A stretch of DNA of 64,000 nucleotides from assembly GCA_948567375.1 (NCBI GenBank), contig OX419759.1:6540744-6604743 (forward strand). The letters run 5' to 3'. Below the pieces are notes generated by a model. It made no database searches and was not told where the DNA came from. It was given only the letters and a program-made list of their open reading frames with translations. Both the position numbers and the translations under genes were made by a program. Origin of the DNA: Lunularia cruciata (lineage: Eukaryota > Streptophyta > Marchantiopsida > Lunulariales > Lunulariaceae). Every line of letters starts with the position of its first letter. The stretch's first letter is position 1. Of the stretch, positions 21,907-33,700 are shown in pieces.

Positions 21907-22287
21907 TGTTATGTTGGGCTTGTTATTAGTGACTTTGCTGATTATTGAAGACTACGATAACCAACAGCAAACGTGAATCATGAAACAGGAAGGTGCGGGA
22001 CAAGCCCTTATCTAGATATACTCCCTCCCTACTATGGCAAAGTATTAAAGTGACTAGATACCTTGAGCGGTCAATATTCAAGAAGTCCCAAATGTCAGTA
22101 TTCAGGAGGTCAGCCGAATGATAGTGATGAGGAACTCTCCCTGTTTATATGTGCAGGTGAGTAATAAAGTGTTGGGTGAGCCTGTTTCCGGGACAGGAAG
22201 TGACTCCCGTTATTTCCTGTTGTCGTTACATTATTTGCTTAATGGGGTTTATGATGTGCTATTGTGAGAGGACAGTGTTTTCTAACA
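21907..22287 (+). repeat. 5' LTR of the copia element
   Basis: 381 bp, starting TGTTATGTTGGGC and ending TCTAACA. It pairs with 25910-26309 over its whole length, including 'cttatctagatata' and 'ttatttcctgttgtc'. The copies differ by many substitutions and an indel, so the insertion is not recent. Confidence 0.9.
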
Positions 22288-22289
22288 AT

Positions 22290-22301
22290 TGGTATCAAAG
22301 C
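22290..22301 (+). promoter_or_regulatory. Primer binding site of the copia element
   Basis: Reads TGGTATCAAAGC, 11 of 12 bases identical to the plant initiator tRNA-Met primer site, two bases after the 5' LTR. Confidence 0.88.
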
Positions 22302-22379
22302 TTAGTTGGTCAAGAAGAGGGTCTTCAGATTTGAGGGTACATCGGTCAGAAGCAAGTCCACAGCAAAGCAATTGCACAG

Positions 22380-22781
22380 ATGATTACCATATCAAATGCT
22401 AAATTTGTAGTGGAGAAGTTTGATGGAAAAACCAATTTTGGACTTTGGCAACTAAAGATGAAAGACTTTTTTGTCCAACAAGGACTGCATAGAGCACTAA
22501 GAAAAAAGCACGAGGACAAAAGTGATGAGAATAGAGAAGATGAAGAAGCAGATATCAAAGCTATTAGCGCTATTCCGTTGAACCTTACTGATGAAGTGCT
22601 ATACAATGTTATGAATGAGGAATCTGCACCAAAACGATGTGCCAATCTGGAGAATCTTTATATGACCAAGTCATTGACAAATAGAATGTGTCTTAAACAG
22701 AAGTTGTATATGTTGTGGATGAAGGAAGACCAAAGTATGAAGGAGAACCTCAATGCTTTCAACAAATCATATGTGAGTTGA
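22380..22781 (+). pseudogene. Copia gag (capsid part)
   Basis: The frame opens at ATG 22380 for 133 codons: the UBN2-type gag core of plant copia elements (KFDGKTNFGLWQLKMKD near the start, then ALRKK). The frame then shifts. The expected LEEEDR and [13 protein letters not shown] segments follow in other frames up to about 22860. The zinc-knuckle part (CX2CX4HX4C) is absent. Confidence 0.85.
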
Positions 22782-22818
22782 TGAGCATAGAGGTTAAGTT
22801 AGAAGAGGAGGATAGGCA

Positions 22819-25800
22819 TTGTTGTTATTGACTTCACTTTCTCCATCATATGAGCATCTTGTCAGTTGCTCTTACCATATGTGTCCAAATAAGAAGTGGT
22901 TTCATGATTACAAACCATTCAATGTAGGCTTTGTAGTAATGGGGAACAACATGGCTTGTAAAGCTATTGGGATTGGTACAATACGCATTAAGATGTTTGA
23001 TGGAGTTGTGAGGACTCTTGTTGATGTGAAGCATGTTCTTGAGCAAAAGAAGAATTTGATATCACTAGGCACTCAAATGATTGGAGGTGGGGAGAAAAAA
23101 TGGAACACTTAAAGTATCAAAAGGAGCAAGAAGATAGGTTGTAACGAAGAGCAAGAAGATAGGAAATCTTTAGAGCTTGTTGGAGATACCATTACCATAG
23201 AAGTGGCAAGTACTATTTCTAAAAAAGAAGATCCCAAAGATCTCACTCACTTATGGCAACTATGTTTGGGTCATATGAGCGAAAGAGGTATAAGTGAATT
23301 GTCCAAACAACAAATTCTAAAGTTGTAAGTTAAAATTCTGTGATCATTGTGTAATAGGAAAGCAAAAGAGTGTAAGCTTTTCCATGGGAGTTCATTGCAC
23401 AAAGAGAATTTTTAGACTATGTGCATTTTGATGTCTAGGGCCTGCACCTATAGCTTCAAAATTTGGAGAATTATATTTGTATCTTTGGTTGATGGTTACT
23501 CTAGTAGAGTATGGGTCTACACCATGAAGAAAAAATCAAAGGTCTTCTCTATCTTTAAGCAATGGAAGGTGATGATGGAGAAACAAACTGGAAGGAAAGT
23601 GAAGTGTTTGAGATCTCATAAAGGTGGAGAATAAAAATCTGGAAAGTTTGATAGATATTGTAAGAGTGAAGGGATAATTCATCACTTTACTAGAAACCTC
23701 AACAAAATGGTGTGGCAAAGTGGATAAATCATACTTTCTTGGAGAAAGCAAGAAGTATGTTAAGCAAAGCAAGATTGGAGAAGTTATAAATGTGGCTTGT
23801 CATTTGGTAAACATTTCTCACTCTATTGCTATTGAGTGTAAAACACCTATGGGAAAATGGACAAGTCTACAAGTTGGTTACTCTTTGCTTTGAGTGTTTG
23901 GATGCATAGCTAATGTTCATATTCAACCAGAACAAAGGACAAAGTTAGATCCCAAATCTAGAAAATATATATTCTTGGGATATGAGAAGGATACAAAGGG
24001 GTATAGATTATGAGATCCAAAAATATGTTGCCTTTTGTGAGTAGGGATGTAGTTTTTGATGAGACTAATATGATGGAGACTATCGCAAAAGAAAAGAAAA
24101 AACAAATTCAATCAGAGTTTGTTAAATTAGATATTGATCTTGGAAGTGAAGACATCTCACTTCTTGTAGATCTACCAAGTGAACCATTAGAAGAGCAAAG
24201 TCCAGAAGTGCTTCATGAACTTAGGTATCCAAATAGGGATAAAAGGCCTCCAAAGAGATTTGAATGATTCATTTGTAGCTTATGCTCTCCTTACAAAGAA
24301 TGGTGAGCCTTCTTCATATGAAGAGGCAATGCAAGACAAGAGTGTCAAAAACGGCATTGTGCAATGGAAGAGGAGATGAAGTCTTTGGCTAAAAACCGAA
24401 CTTGGAGACTTGAAAATTTGCCTATAAAAAAGAAGGCAATTGGTTGTAGATGGATATTTTGGAGGAAAGAAGGAATTCCAAAATCAGTTGGAGCTTGATA
24501 CAAAGCAAGGCTTGTAGCAAAGCATTACAGCCAAAAAGAAGGTATTGACTTCAATGAGATTTTTTCAGCAATGGTGAAAATCTCTTCAATTCATGCATCA
24601 TTAGCAATAGTTGCATTGCACAACTTGGAGTTAAAGAAACTAGATATTACAACTGCTCTTTTACATGGAGAATTGGAGGAGTAGATTTATATACAGCAAC
24701 TTGAATGTTTTGTGGTACCAAGGAATGAGAACCTAGTTTTCACGTTACAGAAGTCTTTATATGGACTAAAGCAAAGTCCAAGACTTTGGTACATGAGATT
24801 TGATACTTTCAAGTTGAAGCATGGATATAGCAAAAGTGAGTCAGATTGTTGTGTGTACCCCAAGAAGTAGATGGACCTAGAGTATTTGATTTAATCATCT
24901 GGTACTATATGTGGATGATATAATGATTGCCATGAGGATATGGTTGAGGTGGTGAAATTGAAGCACAACTTGGTAAGGAGTTTGATATGAAGGACTTGGG
25001 TTCTTTGAAGAGGGTGCTTGGATTCAAATCCACCAGGTTATGAGCAAGGGAAAGTTACGGATATCTCAGATATTTGGAAAAATTACTTGCTCATTTTGGC
25101 ATGGAGAATGCAAAACCAAGGAGCACTCCAATGGCAAGTCATTTCAGGATATTGTTGGAGCAATGTCCACCAAATGAGGAGGAGAGAAAAGTAACAAATA
25201 TTCATTATGCTAGTGCTGTTGGGAGTTTAATGTATGCTATCATTTGCACTAGATTAGACATCTCATATGATGTGAGTATGGTGAGTTGATACATGGCAAA
25301 TCCACAAAAACATAATCGGGAAGTTGTGGGGTGAATACATTGTTACTTGAAAGGGACTATAAATATTGGTATTGTCTTTGATGTGAAGAAGGACCAAGAA
25401 GGAGGAACTACATGGTATGTAGATTTTGACTCTGCAGGAGAGACTTGGATAAGAGAAGGTCTACAACAAGATTTATTTTTACACTTGTTGGTGGTGCAAT
25501 AAGTTGGAAATCTACTCTCCAATCTACTATTGTTGTTTCTACTACAGAGGCAAAATATATGGCAACAACTGAGGCTGCCAAAGAGGCAATATGGCTACAA
25601 CAATTATCCAAGGATGCAGGACTCCCTAACATGAAGTTCAGAATTTTTTGTGATAGCTAAAGCGCTATTCACTTGGCTAAGAATCAAGTCTATCATTCAA
25701 GGACAAAGCATATTGATGTGAGAATCATTTTATCAGGGAACTATGACAAATGGTGAGATCAATTTGCAAAAGATTGGCTCAGAGGTAAACATAGCTGATA

Positions 25801-25880
25801 TGTTGACTAAACCTGTTCCTGTTGAGAAGTTCAAGTTATGCATGAACATACTCAATGTTCAATGTTGCTCTTTGGGATGA
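22819..25880 (+). pseudogene. Copia pol (protease remnant, integrase, RT, RNase H)
   Basis: From 22862 protease residues appear ([12 protein letters not shown], then [14 protein letters not shown] and KNLISLG), but the catalytic DSG that should come just before is deleted. Integrase follows at about 23.22-24.27 kb (LCLGHMSERG, HCDHCVIGKQKS). Reverse transcriptase is at about 24.36-25.32 kb (CRWIFWRKEG, ARLVAKHYSQKEGIDF, SLYGLKQSPRLWY). RNase H is at about 25.44-25.86 kb (STTEAKYMATTEAAKEAIW, then HIDVR). Many stops break the frame. Confidence 0.88.
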
Positions 25881-25909
25881 TATGGTGGATACAAGCAAAA
25901 GGTGAAGAT

Positions 25910-26309
25910 CTTTATGTTTGGCTTGTTATTAATGACTTGACTGACTTTTGGAGACTATGACAATCAAGAGCAAACTTGAATGATGAAACAGCAAAGTGCA
26001 AGACAGGCCCTTATCTAGATATATTCAATACTATTATGGCAAAGTATTAAAGTGACTAGATACCTTGAGTGGTCAATATTCAAAAAGTCCCATAAGTCAG
26101 CATTCTAGCCATCTAGCAAGAGGTCAGCTGAATGATAGTGATGAGTAACTATCCATGTTTCTTCATATATTTATATATATGGGTGAGCCTGGAGATAGCT
26201 GCCGGGACAGGAAGTGAACCACCTTTATTTCCTGTTGTCCTTACATTATTTGCTTAATGGGTTTATGATGTGGTATTGTGAGAGGTTCTCAGGACTGTGT
26301 TTTCTAGCA
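25910..26309 (+). repeat. 3' LTR of the copia element
   Basis: About 400 bp, homologous to the 5' LTR and ending TCTAGCA. A purine-rich stretch (aaaaggtgaaga) lies just upstream and is the likely polypurine tract for plus-strand priming. The exact left border is uncertain by a few bases. Confidence 0.85.
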
Positions 26310-26362
26310 GAATATATCCTTCCTACGATAGCCAACTATGCTTAGTATTCAAGTATGCTTTT

Positions 26363-26499
26363 GATTAAGTTATTAACTATCTCTCTTACTACAGATTGTA
26401 CTTTACATCTTTAGTCTATTTAAGCTTAGTATGTTGATTAAGTTCTTAACTATCTTTCTTACTACAAATTGTACTTTACATCTTTAGTCTGTTTAAGTT
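26363..26499. repeat. Two-unit tandem duplication, 73-bp period
   Basis: 'gattaagttattaactatct' at 26363 recurs as 'gattaagttcttaactatct' at 26436, and the match continues through 'ttgtactttacatctttagtct'. Only a few bases differ, so this is a fairly young local duplication. Confidence 0.85.
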
Positions 26500-27541
26500 G
26501 CTAACCATATGAAATGTAGTTGTTATTCGGAGAAGAGGGAAATCTATCGAAAGAAAAGCTACCAATAATAGCCAGGTAAGGTTAGTATCTTGATTGTATT
26601 AGGACTTACTAGTCGACATTACAATACACTATTGGAGATTATCTTTTCGTCTTTCCTTATAAAGAAAGAGGAAAATAGTGGCGCAATATAATATGATTGG
26701 CCAAATTAAGTTCCCAGACAACAACGATCCGAATATACTCTGTAGTTGTCGTCCAAATGAATAAAACGCTCCACCAGCACCAAGCTACGCTTAGCATCTT
26801 GATTGATTTAATCTACTGCATGACAGTCAATAACATATGAGGACAGTGAACAGCTTGAACTATGTCACGTACTAACGGTACGTGAATGTGCACTAGATCA
26901 ACATGTGCAAGTGACCTAGTTTGACTTTATATTATGCCATATCATTCCACCACGATATAAGTATGCGCTGATTCAGACAAGGTCGGTGATCACCTTGTGA
27001 AAACCTGAACACGATGGTTATTTTTCCATTAAGCCCCTGGCAAGCTGGTAGCGCAAAGAGCAAAACGCATAACCAGACACAGTCATGACAAACTGCAGCT
27101 TAGAAAGGTCCAAAATTCATCATCTCGATTTGATACTATTACTTCTTGCTGACTGCTTTGTCCCCAATGGCTCAGTTCAACTAGAAAAACCTCAAGTTAA
27201 ATAGTTCTATGAACTAAAGGTGATCAAAGTTTAGGTACTCGGTATTCTTAGTCGTGTAACATCAAACCTGATAGCTTATTTTAACCCTGGCTTTCTTGAA
27301 CTCCAGACCCTGGTGTAAAGTGGCCCTCATTACGAGCACTGTGGTGTAGACTTCTAAAGGCAGAAGTCGTTACAGCCACATTCTCTTCTGGCAGTTATAG
27401 GTTCACGTGAACGAATGCTGTAGACGCTACCGAATACTGTACGAATCTCTTCTTCTCCTTCTTCTCCACCCTTACAGCATGTAAAGCGAGTTTGCAACCG
27501 ACCAACTTTCATCTAAGAATATAAACCACTCCGTCGTCCCG

Positions 27542-27616
27542 TTGTAACAAGGAATCACCAGATTGTTTTCTAGAGAAGATTGTAACAAAGAATCACCAGA
27601 TTGTTTCTTAAGAAGA
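27542..27616. repeat. Two-unit tandem duplication, 38-bp period
   Basis: 'ttgtaacaaggaatcaccag' at 27542 recurs as 'ttgtaacaaagaatcaccag' at 27580. Both are followed by 'attgttt' and a purine-rich end. Confidence 0.85.
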
Positions 27617-28639
27617 TCGTACCTACGTGACTGACCTACTGAGATGTTTCTAATTTCTCAATCGTACTTGTAAAATCTGGGGAAGACTGTCCGTGATGCC
27701 ATTTATGAAAAGAAATATAGAAGGAGTCTTATTCGGGGAGAAGGCGACCGCGTGTGATAACAAGAAGGATGGGACGACCCCATCAAGGAAATGGGCTAAG
27801 TCCAATAGGATCGGTAAGAGGAATCTGCCCTACGGCACCTAATTGGTCTTATTCTAGAATTGGGGTTCTGTTATTGGACAGATAGTGTAAATTTCTGTAG
27901 GTTGAGGGTCCCTGTATCTGACTATAAAACTCACCTAAACAGGCGTTTCAAGCTTAAGTTGGTTAGTTTGTTGAGTTGAATTTAAGAATTTAAAATAATT
28001 TTATCACAGTCAAACACCTAAACTGCTCAAGAATCCATAGAAGAACCAGATATCTAAATACAGTGGAACCTGAAACGAACGAGAATAACGGAGTAGTCAA
28101 TGTTGCCATCTCTACACAGTATGCAATTCTCACCGGATTACCGGTACTTTGCCTGGACTTTGCCGACTACCGACTGCAGCAACAATGATTAAGTGGCACG
28201 TAAGTGGTGTATAGTCGACAGCCTTTATGGAAACAGAAAGGGCCAGAAGAGGGAAGGTAACACTGTTCCTACGAACGTCTTACTTACCCTTGATCCGTCT
28301 TTTGAGGCAATCCCTTGTTATCCTCCCACTTTTACCTTCAACACGTATCATCCGATCGCACGACCTGCACAACTTGGCCTTAAGATAGTCATGGCGCTTT
28401 GTGGATTCCATTTGCCTCATGGTCTATCACGTCCAGTCCTTATTTTATTCATTTCTTGATCTTCTCAGATTGGGGGTGATCCTTAGTTTATTCATTTCTT
28501 GGTCTACTTAGATTGGAGGATCCTCAACCGACAAATCAGTTATCCATTTATACTTTTCTATATGCTTTGCTTTGGTTACCACAGGTTGGGATCAATTCTC
28601 ACCCCTTGAACAGGCCCAGAATAGAATCGGTTGGGCTTC

Positions 28640-28830
28640 TTTTCCATTTCTGCTTGTCTTCATGATAACTGGGGATTGAGGGGCTGAACTTTTGGTTGTA
28701 ATCAGACTTGTCTTTCTTTTAACCCCTTTTTTTGTCTCTCCCTTGTGCGGCTTGATGGGATCTTCCCATCCTTCGTTTTTCCTACGCGGTCGCCTTTTAC
28801 ACCTTTTATCACATGGCCAAAGCTAGAAGG
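28640..28830 (+). repeat. Possible LINE 3'-end fragment
   Basis: Matches the tail of the LINE at about 34.75-34.87 kb at roughly two thirds identity. Shared words include 'tttgtctctc' and 'tcttcccatccttc', with similar spacing to the following pyrimidine-rich stretch. No coding part is recognised next to it. Confidence 0.35.
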
Positions 28831-30069
28831 TGATGCTGGCAACACAAACGTGCGGCCCAAAGTGTCATTACTTTTGATCGTTTTATTGATTACTGCCAGA
28901 TCGATAAAGTGTGCCTTTCGTAACCACAGGATTGTATGTTCATCTTTCAAGCCTTTCAGTTTTTGAGAGTATGAGAATGACACGTGTGTTCTCATCTGTG
29001 TAGTAAAGTATGGAATAACCAAAATGATAGGGAATGCTTTGGCTTCCACACTCTTGGTGGAACTGAGGCCATAGGTATTCTTATGTGGGCTACTTCAGCC
29101 TCACTTTCAAGAACTTGCATTAGAGAACGTAGAAGCCATGCAAGGCGACTGCTTAGATTGATTCTACATGTAAAGAGGATGAGTCCCAAACGCAGAAAAC
29201 CTGGTTCAAGTTATGATCTTTCTTCAATACTAGTTGGGTGGCCGGTTGGTCAAGGAACGCGATCAAGGTGATCTACTGGACAAAGTGAAAATTCCCAACT
29301 TAATCAGCTATACAAAACAAAACATAAGGTGTCTCATCGTCCTTTTCATAGTATACTAATTAAAATTAGCTTGACTGCTACGAAAATTACGATTTCACAC
29401 ACATCTTCCCCACTTCACGTTGTTACAATTGCAATCGGAAGAAGTTCAGTGTACAAAAGAAGCCTTACTTCTACGCATAATGATGCTCGCAAATTTCCAA
29501 TGGGAAGGGTTCTATCCTTGTAGAAAATCTCGTTACAAGCAAGCGAGTATTTTGGTTGGACGCTTTGTGGCAGTGTATCCGTGGTCACACTGAACAGGAT
29601 TCTAGAATCCAGAAGTTTAGTGCTGATATAAAGTTACCATGGTGCTTCTTCATTTAGGGTTGCGACCATCATTAGCGAGAAACTTGCTAACCTGGATGTT
29701 CGATGTAAGCTCTGAAACTCCATCATGTTGAACTGTACAGTTCGGATGACAATTATGGAACCCGATCTAGAAGGATGTCTGCATGAGGTGCCTGTTGTTT
29801 GACAGTGAGGGAAGTGATTGGTGCCGAGTAGGAAGGAATACAGTTGCAAATCGTCTGTACAGTGTAACATAGTCAAGTTTTCTGTTGGACTTCGGTGTGG
29901 ATCATCAAATGTCTGTCTTACAAAACAGTCAGTAAGCCCACAGCACAATCTAGCATCCTCCCGCATATCCAACGGTTTCCTTCGGTTTGTGAACAGTTGT
30001 ATTTCATTCCGAGCACAATAGGGGTACCAAAGTCGTACCAATTCCGTAAACAATTTAAGAGTAGTCTTG

Positions 30070-30147
30070 TACATTCTACTGGATCGAGATGTGTACCGAG
30101 GTGACCCATAAAAATTTACCGATCTCTGTCCATCCCAGTAGAATGTA
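30070..30147. repeat. 13-bp inverted repeat with 52-base loop
   Basis: TACATTCTACTGG at 30070-30082 is exactly reverse-complementary to 30135-30147. No coding role is seen. Confidence 0.7.
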
Positions 30148-30789
30148 GCGTTCTAGTGTTAATTACTCTCTCTCTTATTCTTGAAAATTTTCTCGATCTA
30201 TTTTATGGTTTCGTTTCAATCCCAATGCGTGTGGTCCCATCGACTGTAGAAGCTTACGAGACGATGCGGTCACTACCATAGCATTTTCGTGAAATATACA
30301 ATTGAAACCCCCGAATTTAACATTTTCTCGTATTGTATACTTCCCTCCAGGCAGAACAAAATCTAACGGTACGCATACTCCAATGAACGGACGGTCAGAT
30401 CAGGACATGTCATCCGGGCCATTCCTGACTTTTTCCTAACATCGAGAGGAGAGGGAGAACGGAGACAACGAATTGGAAAGATATTCTAGAGTTTTAGAGA
30501 GTTCACCAGCATACATCGTATGAGTGAATGATCCATTCTGTTTGTTTTTCAATATCGATTGGAGGTTGTGTAAAATTCAATAGAAAGTTAAGTCTTTTAG
30601 AGTTTAGAGTGATTATTTCACATTGAGAGTGGTGGGTATGAAATTTTAATTTCTAATTATTTTTATTCATGTTTGAGTTTCATTCAAATTTCATTTAAAA
30701 AATTTTAAGATGCAAGTTGAAAGTTACAAAAATTTATAGTGTTTAGGGTTTAGAAAGATTATATTTTTTCATATGAGTTGGGATGTGAG

Positions 30790-33700
30790 TGTTGTGGTTT
30801 TGTAACATGGGGAGATATGGAGAGGACCATCATGTCTTATGATCGTTATTCTTGTGCTAGCCATGGTTACATTTCCCCATGTGAGGCCGCCTATAGCGGT
30901 TCTGATTACACCATGCCTGGGTGTGTTGTCTAAGTTTTACCTCGCAAAGGGTAAAGACCTATGTGTGAAAGATGTACAAGGATTATGATAGTACCACTTG
31001 GGATGTTCATGTGAGGTGAACGACCACATTGACAACGATGACACTCAAGATTACGCATGCTTCCTTTATCCCTCTGTTGACATTTCCAAGGATATAAACG
31101 GAGTCGTGAGAGTGGTTAGCATCTCATGCGGGTTGTACCTTGGGGTTATTTGAGAACTAGTTTTACATGTCCACATCTAATCCATAGGCTGTGTCGTACA
31201 CTCCATGATGAGGCTAGACACGCTTTTTGCCTACCGTTTGATCATTTGGCACATGATCCCTTGGATGAGTTAGTATGGTTCTTATCCCTCTTACTCTCTT
31301 GATGGTGCTTTTGTTATGCTAGAGGAGGACGTGCAGTGCATAGAGAGGTGGCTGCTAGATTTTTTTGATTTCAAGTGGGGGATTGGGCTGCCTTACAAGA
31401 AGAGTTGGTAAGGGTTGCACATTTTAGGAGATAGGTTCTACCACAAGATACAACAACATCCACTCTATTACAAAGGTGCAGGATATTAGGTCAAGCAAGA
31501 GATTTAATTAGAGCAACATGAGCACTACATCCTTTGTCTATGACTAGTCCCATTGATGAGACTATCTTTTCCCTATGCTCACTAAATCTTATGGCAAGAG
31601 ATGGAATACCATTAGAGGTCTTAGATTATTAGCATGAGCAGCTTTTATGTCTTGATAGGTCACTTTTTGCAAAAATGATGTGCACTATAACTTGCCTCTC
31701 CTTGAGAGGCTTGTTAGAGATGGTATATAAGGATCTTGGAGATTACTATCAATTAGATGATCCTTCTAGTCGATTTACCAAGCTATTTCAAGTGGTTGCA
31801 ATAGTGCAAGGGCAGATATTCATACATTAGTTAGTTGGGTGTTAGGTGCTAGTTGACTTCTCATGATAGAGAAGGGCATGGGAGGCATTAGACCAATTGC
31901 TATTGGAGAGATTTTTTTATGCTTGGTTAGCAATATCATTGTCCTTCCGCATCAATAGTATTTTCAAGAGCACCTCAATCCACATAAGTTTGGAGTAGCT
32001 ATACCTAGAGATTGTGATACTATTCCCTATGCATCAAGGCACTCTTATATATCCAACCAGAGTGGGTTATCCTACAGGTGGATGTTGAGAATGCTTTTAA
32101 TAGTGCTTCTCAAGCATCCATCTTTAAAGAGCTTAGGGCAGCTGGTGGATCCTTGACGAGTCTCATTCCCTTTGTGTTGTTGCTCTATAGTTCTCTTGTT
32201 TCCCTTTACTCCTAGTATGGGTGGTCATAGGAAGGAGACACCATCTTGGAATCATTTGTTGATACATGACAAGGAGATCCTTTAGGAGGACCTTTGTTTG
32301 CCATGGCTCACTTCAGAGCTCTCTTGTCTACTACTTTGGCCATGCCAGGTTGTGTATGTCCCTTCTTAGCAAATGATACACACATTGTGGCCTCATAGAT
32401 CAAATTAGGCAAGCTTTTGATCACATGACTATCCAGCTACATCTTGTAGGCTTGAGAGTCAAGGTGTCAAAGTGCAGAGCATGGTCCCCTTCAAGTATCC
32501 CTCCCCACCTTGAGCTTCCAAAGGGCTGTGTCACATCTAAAATGGACTACATATTCTAGGAGTGCCAATGGGATCCAAGGATTTACCGCATGCTTCTAAG
32601 AAGTTGCCCTTGTGTAATAATTTGAGGATAGGAGACTTGAAGAGAAACACACCATGAGAAACACACAATTCACACTCAAACCTCCAATGCTCCAAAGGAG
32701 CACCTTCTCTTTATTATATAGACAAAGAGGATCTCCTCCAAGGAAGCTCCACCATAGAATAGGCACACAAATTGGTGACATTTCAGCAAGCTCCGCCCTT
32801 GGATTACTTACTTGGATGGGTGACATATTGGTCATCGTCCTCTATTTGGTTGGTCAAATAAGCTTGACCAGAAGGAATCTTTTAGTGAATCTACCTATAG
32901 GAATTCAAAATCATGTGGGTAAGAAACCATTGGAGAGCTCCAATCAAGACAAACTTGGGGGGAGGGAAAGCCAACCTCTCCTCTCTTGTGGGGGGGGGGG
33001 GGGGGGGATCCACACATTTTTTAGACCTAATTCATCCGTTTAGGCCTCCAAAATTGCTTTTAAAGATTTTAGGTATATTTTGGTTCCTACTCTATTAGTA
33101 AAAGTCCCCTTTGGTGATACCTCTGTTTGATCTATTTAGCTCATCATGTGTAACATCCTTCCAAATGTTACCAAACCAATTCTCACCTTTAAATCATATG
33201 TCTAGCTATTGGTTCTAAGGTTTTCAAGTCTATTTTGATTTTTGCACTATTGGTAGAAGTACTCTTTTGGTGATACTTCTATCTGATCTATTTTAGCCAT
33301 TATGTAAAAAATCATTCCAGATGTTACCAAACCAAATTTCACATCTAAATCATATGGCTAGCTCTTGGTATTACACCTTGTAGAAGATATTCTCCATGTG
33401 GATGACCTTCTACTAGGAGATTTGCAAGTGGCATTTGGTATACTCTCCTCTAGTATTGCCCATTGATTGAATTACCTTCTCCACATGGTTCTTCCTTCCT
33501 TGACTTTCCTATTATGTTTGAGAGCTTTTGATAGGAGGATTATGGGAGCTTTGGTAATATCATCAGACCAAGGACATTTGAGTGTGTGAAAGGAAATTTG
33601 GCATGTAAATAGACATGTCTATCAATCTTGTGTGGAAGGGTAGGCCTATTCTATGGAGGAGATTGCACCTATAGCATTTTTGGGTAGTTAGGCTCTCTTA

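Larger units (their letters stand above)
21907..26309 (+). mobile_element. Ty1/copia retrotransposon with both LTRs
   Basis: A 4403-bp element bounded by TG...CA. It is flanked by GAATAT at 21901-21906 and 26310-26315, a target duplication of 5-6 bp. Order on the + strand is 5' LTR, primer site, gag, protease remnant, integrase, reverse transcriptase, RNase H, 3' LTR, which is the copia order. Stops and frameshifts occur throughout pol, and a deletion removes the gag/protease junction, so it cannot move by itself. Confidence 0.92.
26316..30780. other. Intergenic region, no supported gene
   Basis: Mixed sequence with short tandem duplications (26363-26499, 27542-27616), a fragment like a LINE 3' end (about 28640-28830) and an inverted repeat (30070-30147). 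Minus-strand frames at 28702-29049 (115 codons) and 29634-30074 (146 codons) are open but match no family I recognise. I treat them as chance frames. Confidence 0.4.

Noticed and set aside
27030-27090. tRNA-like words (ctggtagcgc)
   Set aside because: No B box and no cloverleaf could be formed.
29634-30074. 146-codon minus-strand frame as a gene
   Set aside because: No recognisable domain, no neighbouring exons in phase and no support beyond being open.
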